Origin: Nioella ostreopsis
GTDB taxonomy: Bacteria > Pseudomonadota > Alphaproteobacteria > Rhodobacterales > Rhodobacteraceae
Direction: 5' to 3'
Assembly: GCF_004000255.1 (NCBI RefSeq)
Contig: NZ_RCIQ01000008.1
Coordinates: 62,001-126,000 of the forward strand
DNA length: 64,000 nt
This document shows positions 1 through 9,409 of this stretch, piece after piece. Numbering within the stretch: the first letter of the stretch is position 1; each line of letters opens with the position of its first letter. A program made the translations under genes and the position numbers. The notes beneath the pieces were generated by a model that worked only from the letters and a program-made list of their open reading frames with translations, was not told the origin of the DNA and made no database searches.

Positions 1-1
1 C

Positions 2-748
2 CGTCTGTTCGACGCGACCGACAACCACCTGTCCACCGATGAAAACACCCGCCGCCGGGCCAATATCGAACACCTGAAAGCCGCCGTTGCGGCCCGTGCC
101 GCCGAAGAACAGCTGACCGGTCCGCAGGAGCCGCGTGACGACACCGCCCAGTATCGCGAAGATCTGGCGCAGGTCATGCGCCCGCGCCGGGTTCAGAACA
201 ACGGCCGTCGCCGGTCCGACCGCCCGGCCAGCGAACAGCCACGCCAGACACCGCTGGTTCTGGTGTCCGAACAGCGCGTTGACGAGGGCAACAACCGCCC
301 TGCCCCGCAGGCCAGCATCGTGCGCCCGCGCCGCGTGACCCGTGGTGGGGCCGCGCTGGCCCATGCGCAGCAGGAGGACCGGGACGAGGACGAAAACCAG
401 GCCGCACCGCTGACGCTCGCCGCGAATGATCGCGTGACGCGCATGCCCGAGCCCGAGGAAAACCTGTTCGACGCGGACCAGAGCTTTCACGCCTTCCTGC
501 AGGAGCAGGGCATCGAGGACCTCACCGAAGTGGCCTCAGCCGCCTGCGGCTTTCTGGCCGTGCAGCGTGGACAGCAGGTCTTCGGCCGCTCGGAAGTCAT
601 CCGCATGGTGCAGGACCGCCCCGGAGACAGCGTCACCCGCGAAGAGGCGATCCGCGCCTTCGGCAGGGTTCTCAATGACGGTCAGATCGAGAAGATCCGG
701 CGCGGTCAGTTCCGGCTCTCGGCACGCTCGCCCTATTCGAACGATTGA
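2..748 (+). CDS. Hypothetical protein, 5'-truncated by the window edge
   Basis: The reading frame is open from the first complete codon of the window (248 codons visible), so the start lies upstream. The visible part is hydrophilic, rich in Arg, Gln, Glu and Asp, with no membrane segment. A long low-complexity middle precedes a more ordered C-terminal ~100 residues (from about LFDADQSFHAFLQEQGIEDL) that looks like a small helical domain. I do not recognise the family. The next gene is convergent, 34 bp away. Coding is supported by the long uninterrupted frame with GC-rich third positions; function is unknown. Confidence 0.75.
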   Translation, partial: RLFDATDNHLSTDENTRRRANIEHLKAAVAARAAEEQLTGPQEPRDDTAQYREDLAQVMRPRRVQNNGRRRSDRPASEQPRQTPLVLVSEQRVDEGNNRPAPQASIVRPRRVTRGGAALAHAQQEDRDEDENQAAPLTLAANDRVTRMPEPEENLFDADQSFHAFLQEQGIEDLTEVASAACGFLAVQRGQQVFGRSEVIRMVQDRPGDSVTREEAIRAFGRVLNDGQIEKIRRGQFRLSARSPYSND

Positions 749-782
749 TCCGGCCGCATCACATGCGGAACCGCGCCCGGGC

Positions 783-1022
783 TTAGTCGCCTGGGGTCTC
801 GTCGTGCTCGGCATCGGGATCGGCCTGCCCCACGCCCTTGAAGATGGCGCGGAAGGGCAGCGCCCAGAGAATGCCGAGGGCAACATAGATGCCCAGTTCC
901 AGCAGGATGGAGGGCCGGTCAAACAGGCTCAGCAGGAACCATGCCAGTCCGATATAGACCGGCAGCCCCACCAGCAGGATAACAAGCGACCAGCGGCGCC
1001 GCGCCTTGTAGGACAGCGCCAT
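783..1022 (-). CDS. DUF2842 family small membrane protein
   Basis: This 79-residue protein begins [11 protein letters not shown], has a basic N-terminus and two hydrophobic segments (about residues 12-32 and 40-58), and ends in an acidic tail. This matches DUF2842 inner-membrane proteins of alphaproteobacteria, whose function is unknown. The chosen ATG overlaps the purA stop as TGATG, which suggests translational coupling; a longer in-frame version would lie inside purA. It is probably the distal gene of a purA-DUF2842 operon. Family assignment comes from the overall pattern and is moderately secure. Confidence 0.75.
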   Translation of the reverse strand: MALSYKARRRWSLVILLVGLPVYIGLAWFLLSLFDRPSILLELGIYVALGILWALPFRAIFKGVGQADPDAEHDETPGD

Positions 1023-2317
1023 CAGTCGGCAAACGGGTCGGTCACGAGAATCGTGTCGTCCCTCTCCGGGCTGGTGGACAAAAGCGCGACGGGGCATTGG
1101 ATCAGCTCCTCGACCCGGCGCACATATTTGATCGCATTGGCGGGCAGCTCTGCCCAGGACCGCGCGCCTTCGGTCGATTCCGACCAGCCGGGCATTTCCT
1201 CGTAGATGGGCACGCAGCGCGCCTGCTGATCGGCGGCGGTCGGCAGATAGTCCAGCCGCTGCCCATCCAGATCATAGGCCACGCAGATTTTCAGCGTCTC
1301 GAACCCGTCCAGAACATCCAGCTTGGTCAGCGAGATGCCGTTGATGCCGCTGGTCGCGCAGGTCTGGCGCACAAGGCAGGCATCGAACCAGCCGCAGCGG
1401 CGCTTGCGCCCCGTGGTGGTGCCGAATTCATGGCCGCGTTCGCCAAGGCGCTGGCCGTCTTCGTCCTCCAGCTCGGTCGGGAACGGGCCTTCACCGACGC
1501 GTGTGGTGTAGGCCTTGACGATGCCAAGCACGAAATCAATTGCATTGGGGCCGATGCCGACGCCCGTTGCCGCTTGACCTGCAATCACGTTCGAGGAGGT
1601 CACGAAGGGATAGGTGCCGAAGTCGATATCCAGCAGCGCGCCCTGAGCGCCTTCGAACAGGATACGTTTGCCCGCGCGGCGCTTTTCGTTCAGTACCTTC
1701 CAGACCGGCGCGGCGAAAGGCAGGATCTGCGGCGCGATCGCTTTCAGCGCAGCAATCAGCGCGTCGCGGTCGACCGGGTCGATCCCCAGCCCCCGGCGCA
1801 GCGGGTCGTGATGTTGCAGCGCACGATCGACGCGGGCGATCAGGGTCGCCTCATCGGCCAGATCCGCCACGCGGATGGATCGGCGGCCGACCTTGTCTTC
1901 ATAGGCGGGGCCGATGCCGCGCCCGGTGGTGCCGATCTTGGTGCCCTTGCTGGCGGCCTCTTCTCGGGCGCGATCCAGTTCGCCATGAATGGGCAGAATG
2001 AGCGGCGTGTTTTCCGCGATCATCAGGGTCTCGGGCGTGATCTCCACCCCCTGTTCGCGCACTGTGGCGATCTCGTTCATCAGGTGCCAGGGGTCCAGCA
2101 CCACACCGTTGCCAATGACCGACAGCTTTCCGCCGCGCACCACGCCCGAGGGCAGCGCGTGCAGCTTGTAAACCTTGCCGTCGATGACCAGCGTATGGCC
2201 GGCATTGTGCCCGCCCTGGAACCGCGCGATGACGTCTGCACGCTCGCTCAGCCAGTCGACGATCTTGCCCTTGCCTTCGTCGCCCCACTGGGCGCCCACG
2301 ACAACCACATTGGCCAT
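1022..2317 (-). CDS. purA: Adenylosuccinate synthetase PurA
   Basis: PurA catalyses GTP-dependent ligation of IMP and aspartate to adenylosuccinate, the first committed step to AMP, in the cytoplasm. The 431-residue length is typical. The P-loop-like GDEGKGK motif is at residues 12-18 with the catalytic Asp, followed by GGHNAGHT with the catalytic His, and later TTGRGIGP and GFEGAQG-type segments (here [13 protein letters not shown]). The start [12 protein letters not shown] was chosen over an upstream in-frame ATG because the family begins there and an AGGAA ribosome site lies just upstream. The gene is divergent from secG and overlaps DUF2842 downstream by a TGATG. Confidence 0.97.
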   Translation of the reverse strand: MANVVVVGAQWGDEGKGKIVDWLSERADVIARFQGGHNAGHTLVIDGKVYKLHALPSGVVRGGKLSVIGNGVVLDPWHLMNEIATVREQGVEITPETLMIAENTPLILPIHGELDRAREEAASKGTKIGTTGRGIGPAYEDKVGRRSIRVADLADEATLIARVDRALQHHDPLRRGLGIDPVDRDALIAALKAIAPQILPFAAPVWKVLNEKRRAGKRILFEGAQGALLDIDFGTYPFVTSSNVIAGQAATGVGIGPNAIDFVLGIVKAYTTRVGEGPFPTELEDEDGQRLGERGHEFGTTTGRKRRCGWFDACLVRQTCATSGINGISLTKLDVLDGFETLKICVAYDLDGQRLDYLPTAADQQARCVPIYEEMPGWSESTEGARSWAELPANAIKYVRRVEELIQCPVALLSTSPERDDTILVTDPFAD

Positions 2318-2541
2318 GTCCGAGGTTCCTTCCTGATCAAACCGGGCCGTGTATAGCGATGGCCTTGCGCCTGCGAAACCGGAAAGTGTGGCCCGAATGG
2401 ACGCAGCCCCGCGCGGCAAAGCTCGGTCGAGCGCACAATCCGGGCAATTCGTGCTGCAACTGCATGGTGAAGGCTCTTGCGGCGGCCTGACGCATCCCAT
2501 AAGTAGGCTTCAAAGAATGCAAGGCCCGGGAAGCTGCCCAC

Positions 2542-2907
2542 ATGGAAAACGTCATCCTCGTCGTCCACCTGATCCTGGCCATCTGTCTGATTGGTGTGGT
2601 TCTGCTACAGCGGTCCGAAGGTGGCGGTCTCGGCATGGGTGGCGGAGGCGGTGCGATGACCGGGCGCCAGGCAGCAACGGCACTTGGCAAGATCACGTGG
2701 ATCTTCGCGATTGCATTCCTGGCCACCTCGCTGACCCTTACCGTCATTGCCGCCCAGAATTCCTCTGGCGGCTCGGTGCTCGACCGCATCGGGGCAGCGC
2801 CTGCCGAATCTTCGGAAGATACCGCGGTTCCGGCCCTTCCGGGTGACGGTCCGTTGCTTCCGCCCGCTGAAACCGATGCGCCGCTGGTTCCGCCGCGCGC
2901 TGACTGA
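2542..2907 (+). CDS. secG: Preprotein translocase subunit SecG
   Basis: SecG is the accessory membrane subunit of the SecYEG translocon. This 121-residue protein starts MENVILVVHLILAICLIGVV (first membrane segment), followed by the conserved LLQRSEGGGLG region with a Gly-rich loop, then a second membrane segment around residues 50-70. The C-terminal tail is acidic and Pro/Ala-rich, longer than the E. coli tail as is usual in alphaproteobacteria. It lies upstream of pyrG in the same direction, a neighbourhood common in this order, with a gap of 164 bp. Confidence 0.93.
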   Translation: MENVILVVHLILAICLIGVVLLQRSEGGGLGMGGGGGAMTGRQAATALGKITWIFAIAFLATSLTLTVIAAQNSSGGSVLDRIGAAPAESSEDTAVPALPGDGPLLPPAETDAPLVPPRAD

Positions 2908-3071
2908 CCTCAATAAATCTTGGGGTTACGGCCCTTATTCAAACATCATCTAGCGGCCGGCTTGCCCTGACCGTGCGAATCCTGTTATCCTCAAATCCCG
3001 TGAAATAGGGATTGAGCGACCGGGATTTGCCGTATTTGGCTGAACCGGTCCGGCACGGGGGATTGCACCAC

Positions 3072-4715
3072 ATGGCGCGATACATCTTCATCACCGGCGG
3101 GGTTGTATCCTCGCTCGGGAAAGGTCTGGCATCCGCGGCTCTGGGGTCGCTGTTGCAAGCCCGTGGCTTCACGGTCCGGCTGCGCAAGCTCGACCCCTAT
3201 CTGAACGTCGATCCCGGCACCATGTCGCCCTTTGAACATGGTGAGGTGTTCGTGACCGATGACGGGGCGGAAACCGATCTCGACCTTGGCCACTACGAAC
3301 GCTTCACCGGGGTGCCCGCCTGCAAGACCGATTCCGTCAGCTCGGGCCGAATCTATTCCAACGTGCTGGAGAAAGAGCGGCGCGGCGAGTATCTGGGCAA
3401 GACCATCCAGGTGGTTCCGCATGTCACGAATGAGATCAAGGAATTCCTCGCCATCGGCGAAGACGATGTCGATTTCATGCTGTGCGAAATCGGCGGCACC
3501 GTGGGCGATATCGAGGGCCTGCCGTTTTTCGAAGCCATCCGCCAGTTCAGCCATGACCAGCCGCGCGGGCAATGCATCTTCATGCATCTGACCCTGCTGC
3601 CCTATCTGGCGGCCTCAGGCGAGTTGAAGACCAAGCCGACGCAGCACAGCGTCAAGGAATTGCAATCCATCGGCATCGCGCCCGATGTTCTGGTCTGCCG
3701 GTCGGAACACCCGATCCCGGACAAGGAACGCGAGAAGATCGCGCTGTTCTGTAACGTCCGCAAAGAGGCGGTTGTCGCCGCCTATGACCTGAATTCCATC
3801 TACGAGGCGCCGCTGGCCTATCACCGCGAGGGGCTGGATCAGGCGGTGCTGGACGCGTTCGGCATTTCCCCCGCGCCGCGCCCCGATCTGACGGTGTGGC
3901 ACGATGTGGCGGACCGCATCCACAACACAGATGGTGAAGTGCGTGTCGCCATTGTCGGTAAATACGTGCAGCTTGAAGACGCCTACAAGTCGATCAAGGA
4001 GGCGCTGACCCATGGCGGCATGGCCAACCGGGTGAAGGTCAAGGCGGAATGGATCGACGCAGAGATCTTCGACCGCGAAGACCCGGTGCCCTATCTGGAA
4101 GAGTTCGACGCGATCCTCGTGCCCGGCGGCTTTGGCGAGCGGGGCACCGAGGGCAAGATCAAGGCCGCGCAATTCGCCCGCGAACACAAGGTGCCCTATC
4201 TGGGCATCTGCCTGGGCATGCAGATGGCAGTGATCGAGGCGGCGCGGAACCTCGCCGATCTGGGCGATGCCGGCTCGGAAGAGTTCGACCACGAATCCGG
4301 CAAGAAACGCTTCACCCCGGTGGTCTATCACCTGAAGGAATGGGTGCAGGGCAACTACACCGTCAAGCGCAAGGTGGATGACGACAAGGGCGGCACCATG
4401 CGGCTTGGCGCTTATGACGCGACGCTGAAAGAGGGCTCTCTGGTCTCCAAGGTCTATGGCACCTGTGCCATCGAGGAACGCCACCGCCACCGCTACGAGG
4501 TCGATATCAAGTATCGAGAGGCGCTGGAGGCGAAGGGGCTGATCTTTTCCGGCATGTCGCCGGACGGGGCCCTGCCCGAGATTGTCGAACATGAAGGCCA
4601 TCCGTGGTTCATCGGCGTCCAGTTCCACCCGGAACTGAAGTCGAAACCGTTTGATCCGCACCCGTTGTTCCGCGACTTCGTGCGCGCCGCGAAGGAAAAC
4701 TCGCGCCTCGTCTGA
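3072..4715 (+). CDS. pyrG: CTP synthase PyrG
   Basis: PyrG makes CTP from UTP, ATP and glutamine, the last step of pyrimidine nucleotide synthesis. The 547-residue protein has an N-terminal amidoligase domain ([20 protein letters not shown] with the ATP-binding loop, residues 1 to ~270) and a C-terminal class I glutaminase domain with the nucleophile in GICLGMQ and the His/Glu pair in FHPEL. The start was set at [10 protein letters not shown]; the 20 residues upstream are not conserved. No clear terminator follows: GAGGGC/GCCCTC at 4714-4742 could pair but lacks an adjacent T-run. Confidence 0.97.
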   Translation: MARYIFITGGVVSSLGKGLASAALGSLLQARGFTVRLRKLDPYLNVDPGTMSPFEHGEVFVTDDGAETDLDLGHYERFTGVPACKTDSVSSGRIYSNVLEKERRGEYLGKTIQVVPHVTNEIKEFLAIGEDDVDFMLCEIGGTVGDIEGLPFFEAIRQFSHDQPRGQCIFMHLTLLPYLAASGELKTKPTQHSVKELQSIGIAPDVLVCRSEHPIPDKEREKIALFCNVRKEAVVAAYDLNSIYEAPLAYHREGLDQAVLDAFGISPAPRPDLTVWHDVADRIHNTDGEVRVAIVGKYVQLEDAYKSIKEALTHGGMANRVKVKAEWIDAEIFDREDPVPYLEEFDAILVPGGFGERGTEGKIKAAQFAREHKVPYLGICLGMQMAVIEAARNLADLGDAGSEEFDHESGKKRFTPVVYHLKEWVQGNYTVKRKVDDDKGGTMRLGAYDATLKEGSLVSKVYGTCAIEERHRHRYEVDIKYREALEAKGLIFSGMSPDGALPEIVEHEGHPWFIGVQFHPELKSKPFDPHPLFRDFVRAAKENSRLV

Positions 4716-4801
4716 GGGCGCGTGCTGACGTTCATTGCCCTCCGCAGCAGATGTGGGGGCTTCTTTTTTGAACTCTTTGCCGCGTGGCCACGACCCATTG
4801 G

Positions 4802-4862
4802 CATGATGATCGCCATCATGTGCCATTAGGACTGACCCCATTGAGCCCGCCTCTTGAGGCGG
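4802..4862. repeat. Two inverted repeats in the pyrG-OMP gap
   Basis: Two inverted repeats lie in the 252-bp gap. CATGATG at 4802-4808 pairs with CATCATG at 4814-4820 across 5 nt. CCGCCTC at 4847-4853 pairs with GAGGCGG at 4856-4862 across 2 nt. Neither is followed by a T-run, so they are better candidates for protein-binding sites or mRNA leader structure of the downstream outer-membrane gene than for terminators. That role is inferred. Confidence 0.4.
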
Positions 4863-4967
4863 AAAACCGCTCGGCCTGACATCGCCCCGTCAGAGCCCGA
4901 AAGTTTTTTTGAACCACTGTCGCCTGTCACCCGACAGACAGGGGTATGTAACCATGTGGGGCGATTC

Positions 4968-5591
4968 ATGAAAAAGATGCTTACCTTGTCTGCGCTGGCA
5001 GTTGTTGCGGCGACCAGCGGCCAGGCGCAGACGATAGAAGACTGGCAGGGGTTCTACACGAGCCTGGTCATCGGCTCGACCAGTACTGACCTGACAATGA
5101 CAGGCAGTACAGCGAGTGCATCCCAGACGGGCCTTGGGCTGGCTGTGGGCTACAATCATCACCTGTCCGGCAACTGGTTTGTCGGGGGAGAGTTGCACTT
5201 TGCGGCGCAGGAAACCGACTTCGGCAACACATTTACGCTGGACAGCGAACGATCTGTCAGGGCGCGGATCGGTTACGCCACCGGGCGCAGCTTTTTCTAC
5301 GGCACTCTCGGCTATGCGATGGCCGATGTGAACTCGCAACTGAACCCGGCGGATTCCGGCGAGGTTTCCGGGCTGCTGGCCGGTGTCGGCGTGGAATATC
5401 TTGTGACCAACCGGATGACGCTGCGTTTTGAGTATGTGCATCGCAACCTGACCGGTGATCCGATCACGCCGCAGGTCAATGCCCGCCAGCCACTTGCGCG
5501 CGTCAATCTGCAACCGCAGCCGCAAGTGGTTCCGGTCGATACCGATACGTCGGGCGGTCAGTTCAGCCTTGGCCTGACGATCCATTTCTGA
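4968..5591 (+). CDS. Outer-membrane beta-barrel protein (paralogue A)
   Basis: This 207-residue protein has a clear signal peptide (MKKMLTLSALAVVAATSGQAQ) and alternating hydrophobic/polar strands of a small porin-like, Omp25/OmpA-barrel type beta-barrel. It ends in Phe (GLTIHF), the usual C-terminal signature for insertion by the BAM complex. Recognisable family features are DWQGFYTS near the mature N-terminus, GGELHF, RARIGYATGRSFFYGTLGYA and LRFEYVHR. The start at MKKML was chosen because the signal peptide begins there. The next gene is a paralogue with the same layout. Its surface function is unknown. Confidence 0.85.
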   Translation: MKKMLTLSALAVVAATSGQAQTIEDWQGFYTSLVIGSTSTDLTMTGSTASASQTGLGLAVGYNHHLSGNWFVGGELHFAAQETDFGNTFTLDSERSVRARIGYATGRSFFYGTLGYAMADVNSQLNPADSGEVSGLLAGVGVEYLVTNRMTLRFEYVHRNLTGDPITPQVNARQPLARVNLQPQPQVVPVDTDTSGGQFSLGLTIHF

Positions 5592-5620
5592 CCTTTCAAG
5601 GGAAAATATCCAATAACTTC

Positions 5621-5659
5621 AAACCCCTCTCACTTTTTCCGGTGTGCGGGGTTTTTCTT
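5621..5659 (+). terminator. Rho-independent terminator after OMP paralogue A
   Basis: AAACCCC at 5621-5627 pairs perfectly with GGGGTTT at 5648-5654, giving a 7-bp stem with a 20-nt loop, and runs into TTTTTCTTT. It sits 30 bp after the stop codon. Confidence 0.75.
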
Positions 5660-5755
5660 TGAACCGCCCCGGCAGCCCCCACGACCTATCCTTGAAAGCT
5701 ATTTCAGCAGCTTCTCATCACCGCCATAGGCCATAAACGACCAAGGACTTTTACC

Positions 5756-6331
5756 ATGACCAAAACCTTTACCCCCCTTGCCTCCGCCATTGCCCTTGCC
5801 GCCGCTCTGGCCGCCTCCTCGGCCCATGCGGACGCATATGATTTCCAGGGCTTCTATGGTGGTGTCGAGCTCGGCATCAGCAGCCTCGATTCTTCGATCC
5901 CCATGCCGCTCGGCTCGGGCAATTCCTTCGGCCTGTTCGCGGGATACAACCACGCTCTGAACAGCGATTTCATCATCGGTGGAGAATTGTCCTACGTCAC
6001 GGACAGTGATCACCAGATTGCACCGGGTGTCGATTTTACCATCGAAGGTCCGACGGAACTTCGCGCCCGTCTCGGATATGTAACCGGCAACACCATGATC
6101 TATGGCGCCCTTGGCTACACCTGGGCCGACTATACCCAGACCGGCGTCGGCTTTTCCGATAGCTTTGAAGGCGTCAGCTATGGCCTGGGCCTTGAAACGC
6201 TCCTCACCGAGTCTGTCTCGCTGAGGATCGACTACACCCATACGCAGTATGAAACTGGTGGACTCATCTATCCCACCATGTTCGAGTTCGAGACTGATAC
6301 CGTTTCGCTCGGCATCGCATATCACTTCTGA
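5756..6331 (+). CDS. Outer-membrane beta-barrel protein (paralogue B)
   Basis: This 191-residue protein has a signal peptide of about 25 residues (MTKTFTPLASAIALAAALAA...AHA) and a small outer-membrane beta-barrel ending in Phe (LGIAYHF). It shares the same motif order as the preceding gene: DFQGFYGG, NHALNSDFIIGGELSY, LRARLGYVTGNTMIYGALGY, LRIDYTHT. The two are tandem paralogues. An AAGGA ribosome site lies just before the ATG. Each gene has its own terminator, so they may be expressed separately. No specific substrate can be assigned. Confidence 0.85.
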   Translation: MTKTFTPLASAIALAAALAASSAHADAYDFQGFYGGVELGISSLDSSIPMPLGSGNSFGLFAGYNHALNSDFIIGGELSYVTDSDHQIAPGVDFTIEGPTELRARLGYVTGNTMIYGALGYTWADYTQTGVGFSDSFEGVSYGLGLETLLTESVSLRIDYTHTQYETGGLIYPTMFEFETDTVSLGIAYHF

Positions 6332-6353
6332 TCCCGGTTTTCCCTCGAACCGG

Positions 6354-6387
6354 CGGGCGGGTGCAGCAATGCCCCGCCCGTTTTCTT
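6354..6387 (+). terminator. Rho-independent terminator after OMP paralogue B
   Basis: CGGGCGGG at 6354-6361 pairs with CCCGCCCG at 6373-6380 (8 bp, 11-nt loop) and is followed by TTTTCTTT. It starts 22 bp after the stop codon. Confidence 0.8.
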
Positions 6388-6454
6388 TGGCTTGCATCCC
6401 GCGCCGCTTTCAGCGCCAACTGGCCGGGCAGTTCCCCCTCGAAAGGCCCGCAAG

Positions 6455-7360
6455 ATGACCGCCCTGCCCTTTTTCACCTGCGATGTTTTCACGGACCAGC
6501 CCTATTGCGGCAACCCGTTGGCCATCGTCGAACAGGCAGAGACGCTGACCACGGCGCAGATGCAAACCATCGCGCGGGAGTTCAACCTGTCCGAGACCAT
6601 CTTCGTGCAGCCCCCCGACGATCCCGATCACACTGCCAAGGTGCGTATCTTCTTCCCGACGGCAGAGATCCCCTTTGCCGGTCACCCCACCATCGGCTGC
6701 GCCATCCATCTGGCCAGGCAGCGCAACGAGGGTGCGGATTGGGACGATCTGATCACGCTGGAGGAAGTGGCCGGACTGGTCCCCGTAACCGTCAGCAGCC
6801 GTGACGGGCAGATCCGGGCGGAATTCACCGCGCCGCAGCTGCCCGCCCCGCTTGGTGGCGACACAAGCCCCGAGCTGATCGGCAAGGCGCTTGGCCTGTC
6901 GGCGGGGCAGATCGGCTATGGCAGCCATGTGCCACGGGTCTGGAAGGCCGGGCCCGATTTCCTGTTCGTACCCCTGGCCGGTCCCCATGCGCTGGCCGCT
7001 GCCAAGCCCACGGGCACAGCCTGGGCCGAACTGGCCCGCAACACCAACGAATCGGTGTTCCTGTATACCCCCGCGGGCGACCGCACGTTCCGCACCCGCA
7101 TGTTCGCCCCCGATCATGGCGTCCCGGAAGATCCCGCCACCGGATCGGCCTCGGCCATTTTCGCGGCGCAGCTTCTGGCGGGGGGCGATCTGGAGCCGGA
7201 GGGCAGCACCGCCTTCACCCTGATCCAGGGCGTGGAGATGGGGCGCCCCTCGGAAATCGGGCTGAACGTCGCGTGTTCGGGCGGCAAGATCACCGCCATC
7301 CGGGTCGCCGGCAGCGCTGTTCCGGTCATGTCCGGCCACATCATGCCGCCGCTCGATTGA
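6455..7360 (+). CDS. PhzF family isomerase-like protein
   Basis: This 301-residue protein is of the PhzF/diaminopimelate-epimerase fold. Family hallmarks are present: the N-terminal FTCDVFTDQPYCGNPLA, the proposed catalytic Glu47 in FNLSETIFV, GHPTIGCA around residue 77, and DPATGSAS near residue 225. PhzF enzymes isomerise small substrates (trans-2,3-dihydro-3-hydroxyanthranilate in phenazine synthesis). Most genomic PhzF-like proteins, including this one in isolation from phenazine genes, have no known substrate. The start MTALPFF matches family N-termini. The next gene follows after 45 bp. Confidence 0.85.
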   Translation: MTALPFFTCDVFTDQPYCGNPLAIVEQAETLTTAQMQTIAREFNLSETIFVQPPDDPDHTAKVRIFFPTAEIPFAGHPTIGCAIHLARQRNEGADWDDLITLEEVAGLVPVTVSSRDGQIRAEFTAPQLPAPLGGDTSPELIGKALGLSAGQIGYGSHVPRVWKAGPDFLFVPLAGPHALAAAKPTGTAWAELARNTNESVFLYTPAGDRTFRTRMFAPDHGVPEDPATGSASAIFAAQLLAGGDLEPEGSTAFTLIQGVEMGRPSEIGLNVACSGGKITAIRVAGSAVPVMSGHIMPPLD

Positions 7361-7405
7361 ACCTTTGGACTTGGCAGTCGCGAGACATCCGCTTATCTGG
7401 GAAAC

Positions 7406-7846
7406 ATGTTCGGAGATCTCATAAGACGCCTGACGGCCCCGGAACCCGCCCCCTTGCCAGAGCTGGACGCACGGCTCGCGCTTGCCGCCCTGCTGGTGCG
7501 CATTGCCAAGAGCGACGGTCACTATGATGAACGGGAACTGGCCCGCATCGACAAGATCCTTGCTGAACGCCACGGGTTGAACCCGGTCGAAGCAGCCAAG
7601 TTGCGCGCGCAGGCCGAGCGGCTGGAGGACGAAGCCCCGGATACCGTGCGCTTCACCCGCGCGATCAAGGACGCCGTGCCCTACGAGGACCGCGAAGCGG
7701 TGATCGAGGCGCTCTGGGCCGTGGTGCTTGCCGATGGGGTGCGCGACCACGAGGAGGATGCGTTGATGCGCATGACCACCAACCTTCTGGGCGTCAATGA
7801 CCGCGACAGCGCGCTGGCCCGCCAACGGGTCGAAGCGCGGGGGTAG
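7406..7846 (+). CDS. TerB-like (DUF533/tellurite resistance TerB fold) protein
   Basis: This 146-residue, all-helical acidic protein has the TerB-family double repeat. LALAALLVRIAKSDGHYDERE (about residues 26-46) and IEALWAVVLADGVRDHEED (about residues 97-115) each carry the typical D-G-x-x-x-x-E metal-binding-like loop. TerB domains bind metal ions and associate with membrane stress complexes; a tellurite role for this stand-alone copy is not implied. Its stop is 3 bp before the next start, so the two are probably co-transcribed. Confidence 0.75.
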   Translation: MFGDLIRRLTAPEPAPLPELDARLALAALLVRIAKSDGHYDERELARIDKILAERHGLNPVEAAKLRAQAERLEDEAPDTVRFTRAIKDAVPYEDREAVIEALWAVVLADGVRDHEEDALMRMTTNLLGVNDRDSALARQRVEARG

Positions 7847-7849
7847 GCC

Positions 7850-8539
7850 ATGCTGCGGGCGCTGCTGGCCAGTCTGGCTCTGGCCACGCCCGCACCGGCG
7901 CAAGGCATAGAGCCCGCCGATTATCCCACCGTCCTGAGAGACGCGCTCACCATCGTCGATTTCGAGATCCTGCCGCCCCGCGCGGAACCCGGCTATTCCG
8001 TCGATTACGGGATTGCCTTTGCAGGGGGACGCATGGGAACCGGCTTTGCCGGGCAGCGCATGTGGGCCGAGAACGGGTTCGATCGGCTCGGGGGGCTGCC
8101 CTCCGGGCCGCTGGTGTTGGTCACCGGCCCTGCACGCAGGGGGCTATCCGTGGCAACGCATCGCGGCTTCGGCTCGATGGCGGTCTATCCCCTTGGCCCC
8201 GCAGGCTTTCCCGCCCTTGAGGCACGGGGCGAGGGCAGCATTGCGGTGCTGTTCGACGAGGATATCTGTCAGGTCGGAATGCGGGTGCACAGCGATTATC
8301 CGGACCCGCTTGGCGCCGACATGACAGTTGGCGGAAACGTGCTGCTGACCGCTTATGGCCGCGAGGGAACCCTTTTGGGCCAGCTCTCGTTTCACCTGCC
8401 GCTTGGCATGTCGGCCCATGGCTTGCGCAGCGCCGACAGCCGGTCCACCATCGCCGGGCTGACAATCGAAAACACCGATCCCGGCGGCATCGCGATTGAC
8501 GATCTTGCCTTTGGCCCCTGCGCCCAGACCCTTGGATAA
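7850..8539 (+). CDS. Secreted hypothetical protein
   Basis: This 229-residue protein has a short signal peptide (MLRALLASLALATPAPAQG) and a beta-rich mature part with GG/GF turns (GIAFAGGRMGTGFAGQRM) and the segment AVLFDEDICQVGMRVHSDY. The C-terminal half resembles carbohydrate-binding-like beta-sandwich segments seen in PEP-CTERM/VPLPA proteins, but no sorting signal is visible and I do not assign a family. The start follows the terB-like stop by 3 bp, and the next gene starts 5 bp after its stop, so it sits in an operon. Confidence 0.7.
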   Translation: MLRALLASLALATPAPAQGIEPADYPTVLRDALTIVDFEILPPRAEPGYSVDYGIAFAGGRMGTGFAGQRMWAENGFDRLGGLPSGPLVLVTGPARRGLSVATHRGFGSMAVYPLGPAGFPALEARGEGSIAVLFDEDICQVGMRVHSDYPDPLGADMTVGGNVLLTAYGREGTLLGQLSFHLPLGMSAHGLRSADSRSTIAGLTIENTDPGGIAIDDLAFGPCAQTLG

Positions 8540-8544
8540 CCTTG

Positions 8545-9309
8545 ATGCACGCTTCGCTGCCGATGTATGACCGCCCGGAAATGCGGGACCAGACGGACCG
8601 CTTCTGGGCTTTGATCCGCGATGCGCTTCGCGACCTTGGCATTGATGCGCCCGACGCGCTGACGCGGGACTTCGCAAGCCCCTGGGACCTGTGGCAATCG
8701 CCCGACCTGCTGCTGTCGCAGACCTGCGGGCTGCCTCTGAGGGCGCGGCTCCATGACAAGGTGCAACTTGTCACCACGCCCGATTTCGCGCTGCCCGGTT
8801 GTGCGCCGGGCTACTACAACTCGGTCCTGATCACCCGGGCAGGGCATTCAGATGCCCCGATGACAGCGCTTCTGAAGGGCCGTATCGCGATCAATGAGGG
8901 GCTGAGCCAGTCCGGGTGGGGGGCGCTCTGCCGATATGCAGCCGATCTGGGCCTCACCCCCGCACGGCCGATCCTGTCGGGCGGCCACGCCCAGTCTGCC
9001 CGCGCGGTGCTGGAGGGACGGGCCGACCTGGCCGCCATCGACGCACAAACCTGGCGGCTGCTGCTGCGCTATGAACCCGACCTCATGGCGCTTGTCGAAC
9101 GCGACCGCACCACCCCCACCCCGGCACTGCCGCTGATCACCGCCAAGGGCCGCGACCCGGAACCGCTGATCCTTGCGCTGAACACGGCACTTGCCGCGCT
9201 GCCCGATCCTGACCGCCAAACGCTCGGACTGGCCGGGTTCGCCCCCATTCCGCTTGCCGATTACATGGCGCTGCCGGTGCCGCCAAATCCCGACGATCTG
9301 CCGCAATGA
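8545..9309 (+). CDS. PhnD-like substrate-binding-fold protein, apparently cytoplasmic
   Basis: This 254-residue protein has PhnD/TauA-like periplasmic binding protein features: YYNSVLITRAG in the first lobe, KGRIAINEGLSQSGW and an SGGHAQSARAVLEGRADLAAIDAQTW segment that closes the ligand cleft. Such proteins bind phosphonates or similar oxyanions. Unlike exported relatives, the N-terminus (MHASLPMYDRPEMRD) has no signal peptide; cytoplasmic members of this type exist in proteobacteria with unknown roles. ATG at 8545 was preferred to TTG at 8542. No phn transport genes are adjacent; the following ABC system is of the amino-acid type. Confidence 0.8.
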   Translation: MHASLPMYDRPEMRDQTDRFWALIRDALRDLGIDAPDALTRDFASPWDLWQSPDLLLSQTCGLPLRARLHDKVQLVTTPDFALPGCAPGYYNSVLITRAGHSDAPMTALLKGRIAINEGLSQSGWGALCRYAADLGLTPARPILSGGHAQSARAVLEGRADLAAIDAQTWRLLLRYEPDLMALVERDRTTPTPALPLITAKGRDPEPLILALNTALAALPDPDRQTLGLAGFAPIPLADYMALPVPPNPDDLPQ

Positions 9310-9409
9310 CGGGCAAATCCACGGGTGGACCTTAGGTCACCCGACAGATGCGCATTGCATTTACGCCATTTTTGCGCAGAAATCGCTGAGGTCCACAGGG
9401 AACGATAGA

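Noticed and set aside
1097-2356. Long open frame of 419 codons antisense to purA
   Set aside because: It is the shadow of purA in GC-rich DNA: low-complexity sequence, no family motifs, and purA with full motifs on the other strand.
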